A stretch of DNA of 64,000 bases, from contig NW_023503332.1 in the NCBI RefSeq assembly GCF_014529535.1, forward strand, positions 1 through 64,000. The letters run 5' to 3'. This document shows positions 35,776 to 47,600 of this stretch, piece by piece. The translations under genes were made by a program, and so were the position numbers. The stretch is from Bradysia coprophila. Lineage: Eukaryota > Arthropoda > Insecta > Diptera > Sciaridae. Every line of letters starts with the position of its first letter. The first letter of the stretch is position 1. The notes under the pieces were generated by a model. The model did no database searches. It was not told where the DNA came from and saw only the letters and a program-made list of their open reading frames with translations.

Positions 35776-37301
35776 TTAAGAGTGATATCGCCAAATCTTC
35801 AGGTGATTGGGAAACAAGCGGTCTCCGATTTTAATGAGTGATAGCTCGTTGGATTCGTCTTTCAATTCTAGGAAACACGTGTCTTTCACTTTTTCTTAAA
35901 AAAATTTGTTTTCTGTGAAAAGCGCTCAAAAGTGAAGACATGCCAGAGGGTACCGAAAACAGTTTTTCGGCAATAACTCACCGAAAACAGTTTTTCGGCA
36001 ATAACTCAAGAAAAAATTATTTTAAATTGTTGTAATGTTGTACGATTGTCGGCCTTGAAAAGACCTACAGGTAGAGTATACGCACCGCTTGGTGTTAGTT
36101 GATCCACTAGAGTTATGACTAGAAATATAGTGAATGTTCGGAGAGACCGCCTTCTCTGCAGCTTCGATGTACCACGGAACTGAGTATGGGGTGTTGTAGC
36201 TTGCCTCACCCACTATCGTTGCACATATAAATGAATCCAGTACTTTTGGGCTGCAAGCCTACAGAAGTCTTGAAAAAAAAGTTGGTGCCAAAATGTAGAT
36301 TTTTTCCTTCTGTCTGAGGGCCCAACTGCCAGAAGAGCATCTGGAACGGTACTACGGCAATCATGTTTTATTGTCTACTATTCTTTCACCTTATCAATAG
36401 AAAAACGCTTCGCTATGTCGCGAATATATCAGATCCACTATTAGTAATTTCAAGAGAAGTGGTAGCGTATAGCAAATGACCTCAGGACTACGGAACAGTA
36501 ATTATTTTTTCAATTGGACCAATATTTGCTACGTGACAGGAGTTTGGAAAACCGTTTGCTCCCACTTGATCGTATCGTTTTTCCAAACTCCTGTCGCGTA
36601 GCAAATATTGGTCCAATTGAAAAACTAATTACTGTTCCGGACTCCTGAGGTCATTTGCTATACGCTAACACTTTATTTGCTAAAATCCTCCGAGAAAAAT
36701 TTAATAATTTTTCACAAGAATTACTAACACTGGATATGTTGTAACGACCTTTATTCGAGTCACTGGTAGTTGGGCCCTCAGACAGAAGGAAAAAATCTAC
36801 ATTTTGGCACCAACGTTTTTTTCAAGACTTCTGTAGGCTTGCAGCTCAAATGTACTGGGTTCATTTATATGTGCAACGATAGTGGGTGAGGCCAGCTACA
36901 ACACCCCATACTCAGTTCCGTGGTACATCGAAGCTGCAGAGAAGGCGGACGCTCCGAACATTCACTATATTTCTAGTCAAAACTCTAGTGGATCAACTAG
37001 CACCAAGCGGTGCGTATACTCTACCTGTAGGTCTTTTCAAGGCCGACAATCGTACAACATTACAACAATTTAAAATAATTTTTTCTTGAGTTATTGCCGA
37101 AAAACTGTTTACGGTACCCTCTGGCATGTCTTCACTTTTGAGCGCTTTTCACAGAAAACAAATTTTTTTAAGAAAAAGTGAAAGACACGTGTTTCCTAGA
37201 ATTGAAAGACGAATCTAACGAGCTATCACTCATTAAAATCGGAGACCGCTTGTTTCCAAAGTTAAAAAAATCACCTGAAGATTTGGCGATATCACTCTTA
37301 A
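35776..37301. mobile_element. Foldback element 1: about 1.5 kb, arms about 720 bp, TTAA at both ends
   Basis: The left arm begins TTAAGAGTGATATCGCC and the right arm ends GGCGATATCACTCTTAA, so TTAA stands at each end and could be the target duplication. The arms meet round 36560, where CAAATATTGGTCCAATTG faces its complement. Each arm carries a mirrored open frame of about 63 codons (minus 36213-36022, plus 36882-37073) containing Y-N-T-P-Y-S-V-P-W-Y-I-E-A. The left arm has a 28-base unit (AAAACAGTTTTTCGGC) twice, the right arm once. No transposase is present. Confidence 0.9.
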
Positions 37302-37554
37302 GCGCTTCTTCGCGAAGAAGAATGACATGAATGACGTAACCCATTCACAATGAATTCTATCTACAAATATTTAAAGTCTAAGTTTAGGCGCAGATTTAAT
37401 CAGCACCAGACGAAAAATCCTAGGGCTTTGCTGACCTATAGGCGTGATTCGGAATTCACGTAAAGCATGTGGTGAATAATATATAATATGGAAAATACTT
37501 CATGTCACAATGACCAAAAGAAAATTTATTCCTCAGGCGTTATATTGAAATAAA

Positions 37555-37765
37555 AGTTTTACCCTCTGTTAAGTGTCTCGGCTTAACTCTCGACCAGTTC
37601 GTTAACTGGGACTAACATGTTTCCGGCTTGTGATCGATCGTGTCCCAGCGAATTGGTGTTATCAAACGTCTTCGATTTCTTCCCAAAAAGATCCTTCGCC
37701 CGATTGGTTCATTTCAACCGCTCAGTTTTTTACATTTATTATATGGCGTTAGCGTTATTTTGTCC
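37555..37765 (+). mobile_element. Short LINE fragment, sister of 3960-4916
   Basis: V-K-C-L-G-L-T-L-D-Q-F-V, and after a frame change R-L-R-F-L-P-K-K-I-L-R-L, match the minus-strand element at 4.0-4.9 kb. The fragment is about 200 bases and dead. Confidence 0.7.
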
Positions 37766-37799
37766 AACTGTCAGTTGTAAATATTTAAATTTTTGGCGC

Positions 37800-39290
37800 A
37801 ATTATAGCTTGAATTTGTAATCCTACCAATGAAGGTGATGAGCTCTGTAAATCAATGAGACGGTAGGGTAGTATCTGAAACTAGAGGGTAAAAAGACTAT
37901 CCGTGAATAAAATCCATTTCTTTTTTCATTTTCATTTTATATTTTTTTCCCATTTATCAGTTTAGAATTAGTACAGGTACCAAAATGTGTTGTTTAAATT
38001 TTGAACTATCTAAAAATTGAAACAAATGAAAAACAAACTAACGAACAAAATAGCAGTCCATTCTTGCGCGTTCGGTTGTGAATCATTTTTTTTTTCTTTA
38101 TATTTCACTCAACAACGTTACGTGAAGTTTAATGCCATTTCGCAGCGTTAAACTTCCACTCTCGTAACTCAGTAAATTAAAATAAATTTCCAAATGGGGG
38201 GGGCTGAATGTTGAAAATGGTGGTGTTAGCTCGAATGAACAAATTTTACGCAAGAATCTACCATTTTCAATCATTCGTCCAACGCACTGCAAGCATGAGT
38301 GAACGTAGTGACAGCTGCCCAGCTGACAGCTGATTTGTCCCATAGATTATGTAATGCACTATTGTTGAGGCTGTGTCTATATATGTAGTGAACATGTTCT
38401 TGTAATTTTTTGTTGTCTTCTTTACATTTATATATTTCTTCATAGAATTTTTTTTTTCAATGGTACCCGGTGGTAAAACAGAAATTATGCTTTTCTCTTA
38501 TACACAATAAAATTATCTTCCATTTTCTTTAAATATTTTCCTATTAAATATTTTACAAAAAGTTTTATTTTGTTTAAACAACTTTAATTAGAGTTACACT
38601 TTGATCATTGTTTTATTATCTTATTTTATACATACAATATACTGAAACATCATTCTGATTAACAAATGTTTGGAAAGTAAAATCAGTTTTTTTTCTGTTA
38701 TTTTAAAAAATATAAATTTTTTGTTTTATTTTTATTTGGATTAAACGGCTGTTTCGTGGTCTAATTCATCTATTCGGCCCAGCCGCCATGCGTTCGGATT
38801 ACCTACTAAAAGAAGAAAAGTACTGAATTAACGATCGAACGAAAATTGTAAGTGTTTTGGCGTACATAATTGTTCGTTTTAAATTATGTTCGAATAAGAT
38901 AGTTTTCTTTTATGTAGATATTTCACTGGAGCGAAAGTTAACGCTTTCGTATCTCACTTTTGCATACCCACAGGCAAAGTTTAGTACATAATGCTGGGAG
39001 CGGCGGAAATGGACCACCATTACTTTAATGTTTTCGTAATTTACCCTAATTCCTACAACTTGAAGTGTATTGGAGAATCTCCAGTGTAGTTAACAGTTAA
39101 GCACGTCGTCCCTGTTTGCACTAAATGCATCACGCGATAACGAATTTTCCGATATTTTCGTAACGCTGCCCTTAGCGCTCTAATTTTACAAAATAATCAA
39201 GATTTCGTCATGTTTTCGATTTAACTTCGCTTCAATTCTTATCCATTTCCACATTTCCTGGCGAGGTCTTTCAAATGTGCTCTCATTCAC
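37800..39290. other. AT-rich, no gene seen
   Basis: Only short open frames, with long T and A runs (38440-38720). Confidence 0.5.
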
Positions 39291-39299
39291 TAAAATCTA

Positions 39300-39480
39300 A
39301 ACATTTGAAATACCAAAAAAAATTTGACTGGAAACAACCAAAATTTTACCAAAAAAATCTGCGTCGCATGTGGCAGATAAATTTTCTTGCTGGTCTGTTC
39401 CTGAACATTTACCACTTTGCGACGCAGATTTTTTTGGTAAAATTTTGGTTGTTTCCAGTCAAATTTTTTTTGGTAAAAAT
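39300..39480. mobile_element. Near-perfect hairpin element, arms about 50 bp
   Basis: TTTGACTGGAAACAACCAAA, AATTTTACCAAAAAAATCTG and CGTCGCA are followed after about 50 bases by the exact complement (TGCGACGCAGATTTTTTTGG and so on). The near identity of the arms points to youth or homogenisation. Confidence 0.75.
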
Positions 39481-39712
39481 TATTTGGCAGATGATGAGAA
39501 AAACTAAGCCAGCTTGTTTGAACTAAAATTGGGTGTAAAATTTAATTTTTGCGTAACGAAGCTGAAAGCGTCAACTCTAGCGATATCATTCATTTTAGAA
39601 ATTGTACTTCAAAGACTGCGTCACACTTTTCTCGAAGAGATTTTTGTTGGGATATCAGTCGTTTTAGAAGTTTTAGAACACTGCTTTTTATAACAGTTTA
39701 TAACAGAAATTC

Positions 39713-39937
39713 GGAAATTTGACGAAATTCGAAAATTTGACGAAAATCGAAAATTTGATGAAATTCGAAAATTTGACGAAAATTTGACGAAATTCGAAAT
39801 TTGACGAAAATCAAAAATTTGACGAAAATCGAAAATTTGACGAAAATCGAAAATTTGACGAAAATCGAAAATTTGACGAAATTCGAAAATTTGACGAAAT
39901 TCGAAAATTTGACGAAATTCGAAAATTTGACGAAATA
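39713..39937. repeat. GACGAAATTCGAAAATTT satellite
   Basis: About twelve copies of an 18-base unit (ATTTGACGAAATTCGAAA or AAATCGAAA variant). On the minus strand it stays open and would read repeated F-R-Q-I-F-E/D, but that is a by-product of the repeat unit. Confidence 0.9.
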
Positions 39938-39939
39938 TC

Positions 39940-40190
39940 TCTAAAACCCCAGTTGACCCACCCATTTCCAACTTTCGACATTTTTCACAAATGCCCTTCT
40001 TTTCTACTCGTAAAACTCTGAGACTTTGCCGAAGAAAGTAACTCTCTATCTGCCACCATTCAAGAAATACCTCTAAAAACATAATTGACCCACCCATTTC
40101 CAACTTTCGACATTTTTCACATATGCCCCTCTGTTCTACTCGTAAAACTCTGAGACTTTGCCGAAGAAAGTAATTCTCTATCTCTCATAA
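39940..40190. repeat. Tandem repeat of about 133 bp, two units
   Basis: GACCCACCCATTTCCAACTT recurs at about 39955 and 40088. It is followed by AAAACTCTGAGACTTTGCCG in each unit, which links it to the array at 22440-22738. Confidence 0.8.
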
Positions 40191-40289
40191 CCCAAAAAAA
40201 TATTAGTCCTTTCATCCTACGCTCGAGAAGCTCAAAATTTGGTCACTCTAATCACTCTAGCTCAAACGAATCTGCCCGATTTTTTTTTG

Positions 40290-40620
40290 AATTATTTTTT
40301 TGTTCGAATCGTGTTACGAATACCTTTCATTTGATGGGTCGCACGCGTCTGTAGGTTTCAATACAGCTAAGCTACAGCCGAAAACGCGTTCCCGACCCTC
40401 GAAAACCACACTCAGAAACCACTTCGAGGCCAATAAAACAAAATTCTGGTTTTTCCTGGGGTAATGGCGTATCACATTTTCATTTTTATGCCCACCCTGA
40501 GACTACTGCAAAATTTCATGGAGATTGGCTGACTAGTTTCCGAGATCGACCGTCGATAGATAGACAGATAGAAACATACAGAGTAAGTTGAAAGATTTTG
40601 ATTGCTTGGAAAACGTTAAT
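40290..40620. repeat. Dispersed repeat with GATAGATAGACAGATAG
   Basis: The text ACGAATACCTTTCATTTGATGG, GGGGTAATGGCGTATCAC and TAGATAGACAGATAGAAAC is typical of short interspersed insect repeats with a mutated GATA run near one end. AGTGATAGCTCGTTTTGCTC follows at 40690. No coding capacity. Confidence 0.45.
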
Positions 40621-40624
40621 TTGG

Positions 40625-42980
40625 TGCATTTTCTATCAAAATGACCAACTTCAAAACGATGTATCTCCGGCAATTTTAAAGTTACATAGTCGAGTGATAG
40701 CTCGTTTTGCTCGTATTTGAAGCGCGAGATAGAATAGGATTTGTGGTGATACAGGCCAAAGGAAAGAAACTTAAATTCTCGCCTATATATAGTTGCCACG
40801 TCTCAAAAAAAAATTTCGTTCTTTTTTTGGAAGTTAGACTGCGTCAAGTCCTCCGCTATCGCTCCGGACATGATGTATAAAAGGGTAGCTTGCAGATGTC
40901 TATGTCATCTGTAATCTAGTGTATCCATGAGAACTACAAATTTGTCTTATCGGAATCAATACCTACACAAAGAAAAAATTACACAAATGCCTCACTGCTC
41001 ATGCCGAATACTGCTTACTTTGACAAGACAAAAATTTATTATTTACGAAAAAAGGTAATGTAATACCGTCCGACGTTTTCTATGTTACTAAATCTAGCTT
41101 ATGGATCTAACATAACACTCAAACTTACCACAATAATAATATTTGGATATCCTAGGCAGGGCTGTAATGCAAGGTAAGAGAAATAAAAATATGTTCAAAA
41201 GCGCGGTCACTTCAAATTTTTGTTTTGTTTAACTAGAAACCTTTTTTTGATTTGGCATAAAGAGTATGAGTGGTTGCAATTTCTGTAAATTGACGTTGCA
41301 ACAAAACGTTTAAGTATAGGAAGATGCACTTGAAGTATAAATGTTTAAGATTGAGTGAAAAAGCCATCACATTTAACTTGCACTTAAATAGAAAATTAAA
41401 TTCAGATCAGAACATAAATGCCATAACAATCATTTAAAATCGAGGCAGTCGGTAGGAGTAGATTTTTCGCGAGAGTTTCATTTTCATGCTTGTTGAGAAA
41501 TGGGTATTATGATCGCCACAGTATTCATTGAAACTTTCTTCTATTGAAATGCATTATGATTTCTAACAATTCCAAAATGTTGTTTGTCTTCTTTCAATAT
41601 TTAAATTGACTTACAGCAAACTGTCACAGTTCATACCTAAATTACCGTGATTACATCGAGAGACTCTAGATATTTTCTCAAATCAGCGACGAAAATCTTT
41701 CGTTGCATCTGCTGCATAAAATGTAGTATAACAATGGGTGATAAGTGATTTTTCAGGCACACAATGTGTATTGTCACACATGCAGTGCCTTGTTTACATA
41801 AATAACTATTTCATACCTAGGACCCGAAAAGTGCGCCTTCGTCGCACTTTTTCTCCGTGCAATATGAAAAATACAATTCGTACCACGGACTAAAAGTCTT
41901 TTTTAGCGTGTGAGAAGTTTCCAGACAGAGCCGAGGGCGAGGTCTGGAATCGAATTGTCCAAGGTACGAAATGAACTATTTCCTCAATTAATGGACATTT
42001 TGCTCAAAAGATGCGAATCACGAGGAGAACATGCGCAAAATTCCAGTTAACACACAAGTTAGGATCAATATTTTTTGTACGGCAGAGGGATCCCCGTTCT
42101 TTGAAACGTCATATTTACGCACTAGTGCTTAACGTAAGGTTTCTTAGTTTCTTAGTGTTGAATTATTTCTGTCGTTGTTTAGGAGAAACGTTGTTCCTAA
42201 CGAATGCTCAAAGGCCTTTCTAGCAAATGAGTTTCCAGCACGAGCCGAAGCCACTTCAGTGTAATTTAAAATTAAAAAATAAAGTTTCATTCGGCTGAGC
42301 CCATTGCCTAAGGTTTAATTTCTTATTTCTTCACAGCTGCGTAGAAAACATGGTCTCTTCTCAGTTCTCAAAATAATGTCACCCCAAACGCGTAGAGAAA
42401 CCATGAATTTTCTCAACCACCAATAGCAACCAAGTATCGTAGTGCGATTGAGCACTAAATGAATGGGTGAATGGATCTGTGCGTGAGCCGATGGGTTGAG
42501 GTTTGAATTTGTTATTTCATTAAAATGTTGATTTTTGTTCTTCTTTTTGGTTTCGTTTGTTTGCTTGATTTTTTACAAAAAGTTTACCCTCCCTACCGTA
42601 GAGCGCATACAATAACAAAACTCTCGACACTGTCGTTCCTGACGAGTCCCCCAGTGTTCTGTTTCCACATAAAATTCACACGGGAATTTTATGGAAGTGA
42701 ACTAGTGAGTTTTGAGATTAGCTGGACGAAACGGTGTCTCTAGGTACTTTAGGGATAACGCCGCTTAGACAATTTGATTTTGATCGGTTTAACGTAATTT
42801 TGACATAACGACGACAGAGATTTGGCCTTGGGGACCTTGGGACGTAATAGAATTGATGATTTTTATTTATTGTAAATATTTGTTTGTTGAAAAGATCGTT
42901 TTTTTTACTGGTTGCACTTTGCAGCCTTTTTTTTGCTTTTAATGAAGTAAATGATTTTGCATCAAAAAAATGTGTAGATT
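40625..42980. other. No gene; MITE copy at 41808-41975, dispersed repeat D at 42590-42830
   Basis: 41808-41975 matches 14960-15135 at its ends, with the centre inverted. 42590-42830 is the longest copy of repeat D (CCCTACCGTAGAGCGCATAC to GACAGAGATTTGG) and joins the parts seen separately at 24.1 and 31.7 kb. Nothing else stands out. Confidence 0.6.
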
Positions 42981-42994
42981 GTCCCTCAAGACAC

Positions 42995-43903
42995 CAGTGG
43001 CGGATTACCCTATGGGAAATTCGGTACCGTGCCCATGGCGCTGGAAACAGTTGGCGCTGAGCTCAGCCACAGAATGGACAATTATTGTCTGAAGAGAAAT
43101 TGTTTATTAGTTTCAAACTGAAATTAAAAAAAATTTTGCCTGCGGCGCTCGTAATCTGTCACAAACCTATAGACAGTTTGCGGATGCCTAATCACATAAA
43201 GCACAGTACACACGTAGTTTTTAAAATTTTTATTTTGACGAGTGCAGGAGTCCACGGGTTAAAAGTGAAAAATTCAATTCGTATGTTATAGTATTCAGTC
43301 CAAACATTTACAAAAAGGAATTATTTTGCGAGGAAACATGAATGGTGTGAAGTCTAAAATGAAACATTTAGAACTATAGTTCTTCACATCATGGAAAGTG
43401 TCACAAAACGAGAAAACAGCGCCTATTCGATCACTTGAACTAGTTCAGAATGAATTGCTGAGCTGATGTTCATTTGCCTTTTACACACAAGAGCGTAAAT
43501 CAAGTTAAAAAAGGAAATCTGATGCCTCGAAAAAGAAAAACCTCGACCATTGAATTAGTGTAAAAACTACGAATTGTAATGTGGTCTTCATAAACTAAAA
43601 TTTGTAACTTTTAATTCACACCAGCAGTCAGTGCCATGCCAATAATCAAAAAAGCATTTTTTTATGGTATCAGAATTTGTGTAGTGATACCTTATTTTTG
43701 AAAATTTCTTGCTCGCTGCGCTCGCAATTACATTTCTTCCACTTCTATCGTAACACTATCATTCATTTCAATAGTCTCCGGAATGCACGTCTTAAACAAG
43801 CAGCAATTTTCGTTAGTACCACCTTGTTATATGAAATTCATATAGAAAAATTCGCGCTTAAATTGCGTTTGCCAGTGGCGCTGAAAACCTTAATCCGCCC
43901 CTG
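42995..43903. mobile_element. hAT-like non-autonomous element with 8-bp target duplication
   Basis: The ends are CAGTGGCGGATTA and TAATCCGCCCCTG, imperfect inverted repeats of hAT form (C/T-A-R-N-G). They are flanked on both sides by CAAGACAC (42987-42994 and 43904-43911), a perfect 8-bp target duplication. The interior, about 880 bases, has no transposase frame, only short open stretches. It is a deletion derivative, moved by an enzyme from elsewhere. Confidence 0.9.
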
Positions 43904-44665
43904 CAAGACACATTTATGAACCTTCATGTACCACAATTGTGAGAACTTTTATCGAATAAAGTCACATTCTTTATGAAAGGTATAAACATTTATAGAAATA
44001 ACTATTTAAGCTGTAAAATGAGCCAGACAAGGCCACAACCATTTAACAAAAGTTCAATTTTCGTGTCTGTTGATTCGAGGCGAAGCCGATAACTAAAGGA
44101 CTGAGGGCTCTGAAAGAACCGTTTAAGCTATGAAAAATATCGTATTTGACGCATGCAGCATGTAAGAACCAATATGTTGTAAAGATCAGAAAGACTGTAA
44201 TTAGTATTTTGAATCGTGAATCAGACGTAGTGTATGAGCTTGAGCCGTAGTAATAGTTTAGTTACTAACTTTTGCAGACAGAAGGTATGAGACTTAACAT
44301 TTGTGTTCGAATTCTATAAATTTGTGAGTTTCTTTACGGGAAAAGTCGAACGTATATTTGCGAGCGAAATTTGATCATAAAATTATTTAATAGAAAAAAC
44401 AACATCAAAATTACTTACCTAATAATGACTATAAAAAGCGACTTCACGTTACATCACAATACAGCATACAAAAACGATCCATGCTTCCAATTTTTTTTTT
44501 AAATAAAATTAAAATTGAAAATTATCATAAACGGTCAATCATCCAATTCTGTACATAGAAATAAAGGCATTCACGTTCAATATATATAATAATTAGATTA
44601 GATAAATACCAAAAATGAAAATAAAAAATTATTTCGTTTAACAAAATTGAAAATGAAATATACTT

Positions 44666-47600
44666 TTAACAAGCAGATGTTTCTAAATCCGTCAAAGAAT
44701 TTGTTGGTACAGGAAAATGAACGTTCTGGTCAGTTAAAGATTGTTGACCTAATAACGGGGCATGCTCCTCTATAAAAAAAATCAAAAACAAAAGAAATAA
44801 TTAAAAAAAAAACAAATTTCAATTTGACAATTTTGGTTAAGGCTCGGAACGGGTTCGGGTTGACCTGATCAGTTCAGGTTATGACCCGAACCGGTCTTAG
44901 ACCCGAACCGGAACTAAGACTTCGGGTTCAACCCGAACTTGACCCGAACCAGAATTTTCGATTTCGGGTTCAAACCGAACCCGACCCGAACCCGAAGTTA
45001 TTCAACCCGTACTTGACCCGAACCCGAATTTTCATTTCGGGTTTGACCCGAACCTGATCTGAACCCGAAATTTTCAAATAAATCAGGTCCGGTTCGGGTG
45101 ACCCGAAAATTTTACACTAAAAAATGCCAAAAATTTCGGGTTAACCCGAACCGGACCTGATTTATTTGAAGATCTCGGGTTCAGGTCAGGTTCGGGTCAA
45201 ACCCGAAATGGAAATTCGGGTTCGGGTCAAGTAAGGGTTGAATAACTTCGGGTTCGGGTCGGGTTCGGTTGGAACCCGAAATCGAAAATTTAGGTTCGGG
45301 TCAAGTTCGGGTTGAACCCGAAGTCTTAGTTTCGGTTCGGGTCAAGATCAGGTTCGGGTTCCGGTCTGACCGAACCCGACCCGTTCCGAGCCTTAATTTT
45401 GGTGATAGAGATGTAAGCTTTTCGATATCACTTGAAACGTAAAGTAGCAGTTGAAACAAAGAAACGAAAATTAGGCTGAGAGCCCACGTGCATATCATAA
45501 TAATGTCATCATAAGGCAGCGGAATGAAACGAACATTGTTACACTATTTTAAGACGAAAGATCTCTGTGCTTGCACTTTTGTTTGTGTGAGCGTTAGGAG
45601 GTCTCTTACGTGACTAGGCCCAAAGTTTGTCTTAGTCAGAGTTATTGAAGTGTCTGGTTTAGATGACAAATTGAACACATGAATATTTGACTGGATTACA
45701 CTAGGGCCACTCAGGTTAAGAGTCCTGTTAGCGCTCAAAAACGATAGTACCGGAACAAAGAAAAAAATCTTTCGAGACAATATTTCCCCAAAAATGGCCC
45801 TGCAATAATGGTGCAGGTTTCAAGCCGTGACCTTCTATAGAATTGAGATGCAAGAGTACATACTATCGGTCTAAGAAGCGACATAATAATTTAACTAAGT
45901 CTGATGTTAAATACCTTATTGAGACAAGACTACAACAAAGGATGGCTACAGTTAGAGACAGTGGAATTTCATCATGAATTTGCTTCAGCTGATCCATACA
46001 AACAATCAAAACTGTTTACACGTCTTTATACGGTTTTACCACGTCTTGATTGTATATGTGGATAAGCTGAAACAAATTCATGCTGAAATTTCATCCAGCG
46101 GATGTCTGTACTGTCGCATGACAAGCCCAACAAAAATGTGTTTTTCCGATTTTAAGTTCACTGTGTAAGATGATGATAATGACCAAGACATTAAAAGAAT
46201 ATCATCGAAATAAATAAGAAACAAAAAGAAACATTGCTGACAGCAGCATATCGACTTATCAAACATCAACAATGCAAACAATCAACTCGCATGCAAAAAT
46301 TGACAATTGTTAGACACAAAATGCAGAAACGGAAATTCGCCAACTTTTCAAATTTAATTACCTTGAAGTTGTCGACTAATTAGCGCTGTGATGCCATGAC
46401 CATCTGACGAGCCTTTTTTCATCAACATCATTGGTTTATCTTTCATATCATCGTATTCTCCAGGAAGAAATCCATTGCTGGCGGCCATGGTTTCGCTTAC
46501 CTAAAATGTCGAAGGTAAATCTATCATCAAAAGATTGCAGCTCAAGTCATAACTTCGTATGAAACAAAGTGAGATGCAAGTAAACATTCTGGGCACTAGG
46601 GCGTATCGAATTTTGAGAATTTTAAGGGTCGCGATAGCCTGTGTGCGGAAAACGTAGATCATTGAAAACTAAGTCCCCCGGGAAGAAGTCCCCCCGGACG
46701 ACTTTAACTTTCAAATGGTCATAACTCGGAAAGTTAATAGTATTTTTGAAAACAATGTTCTAGCAGGATGCAGAGCGTTAAAAACTCTACAAAACTGCCA
46801 AAGAAACCGATGGTCCAAAAGGTGTGTCTGTCGAGGTTTTCTAACATCGAAAGTTCGACATTTTGGTTTTTGACTTTTATTTCCTGAGAGACAAATTATT
46901 AACTTTAGCTTTTGGCATGAGGTTGTAGAGGAGGTCGAGTACTACCAGTACACTAGGCATTGTCCCGGTCGGCGATCCATCCGAAACCACTTTTTCAACA
47001 TTAATGAATGAACTTTTTAAGTGTACCCACGAAGCCAGAACAGACACTGTAACCGGTGTTGCTGAGTCGAGGTAACCTTGGCCAGTAAGTGCACATAATA
47101 TTCCATAACAGTAGCTGAACTCTTTTACAAAATATTTAAGAATTCGTAATAATCGTTTTAATTAGTTATTTGACCCACGAACAGTAGTAAGAAGTCGATT
47201 TCGTTGCAAATACACATTTTTCGATATTTTTACAAAAGGTTGAACTTCGTGGTATACCGTGTCAATATAATGTGCTACATCGAGATCCCAAATATTTTGT
47301 AAAAGAGTTCAGCTACTGTTATGGAATATTATGTGCACTTACTGGCCAAGGTTACCTCGACTCAGCAACACCGGTTACAGTGGCTGCACTGGCTTCGTGG
47401 GCGACGTGGGTACACTTAAAAAGTTCATTCATTAATGTTGAAAAAGTGGTTTCGGATGGATCGCCGACCGGGACAATGCCTAGTGTACTGGTAGTACTCG
47501 ACCTCCTCTACAACCTCATGCCAAAAGCTAAAGTTAATAATTTGTCTCTCAGGAAATAAAAGTCAAAAACCAAAATGTCGAACTTTCGATGTTAGAAAAC

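Noticed and set aside
39621-40103. 160-codon minus-strand open frame with repeated F-R-Q-I-F
   Set aside because: It is produced by an 18-base satellite whose unit length is a multiple of three; no other sign of a gene.
47272-47559. 95-codon open frame as an independent gene
   Set aside because: It lies inside one arm of foldback element 2 and its mirror image is in the other arm; no family recognised.
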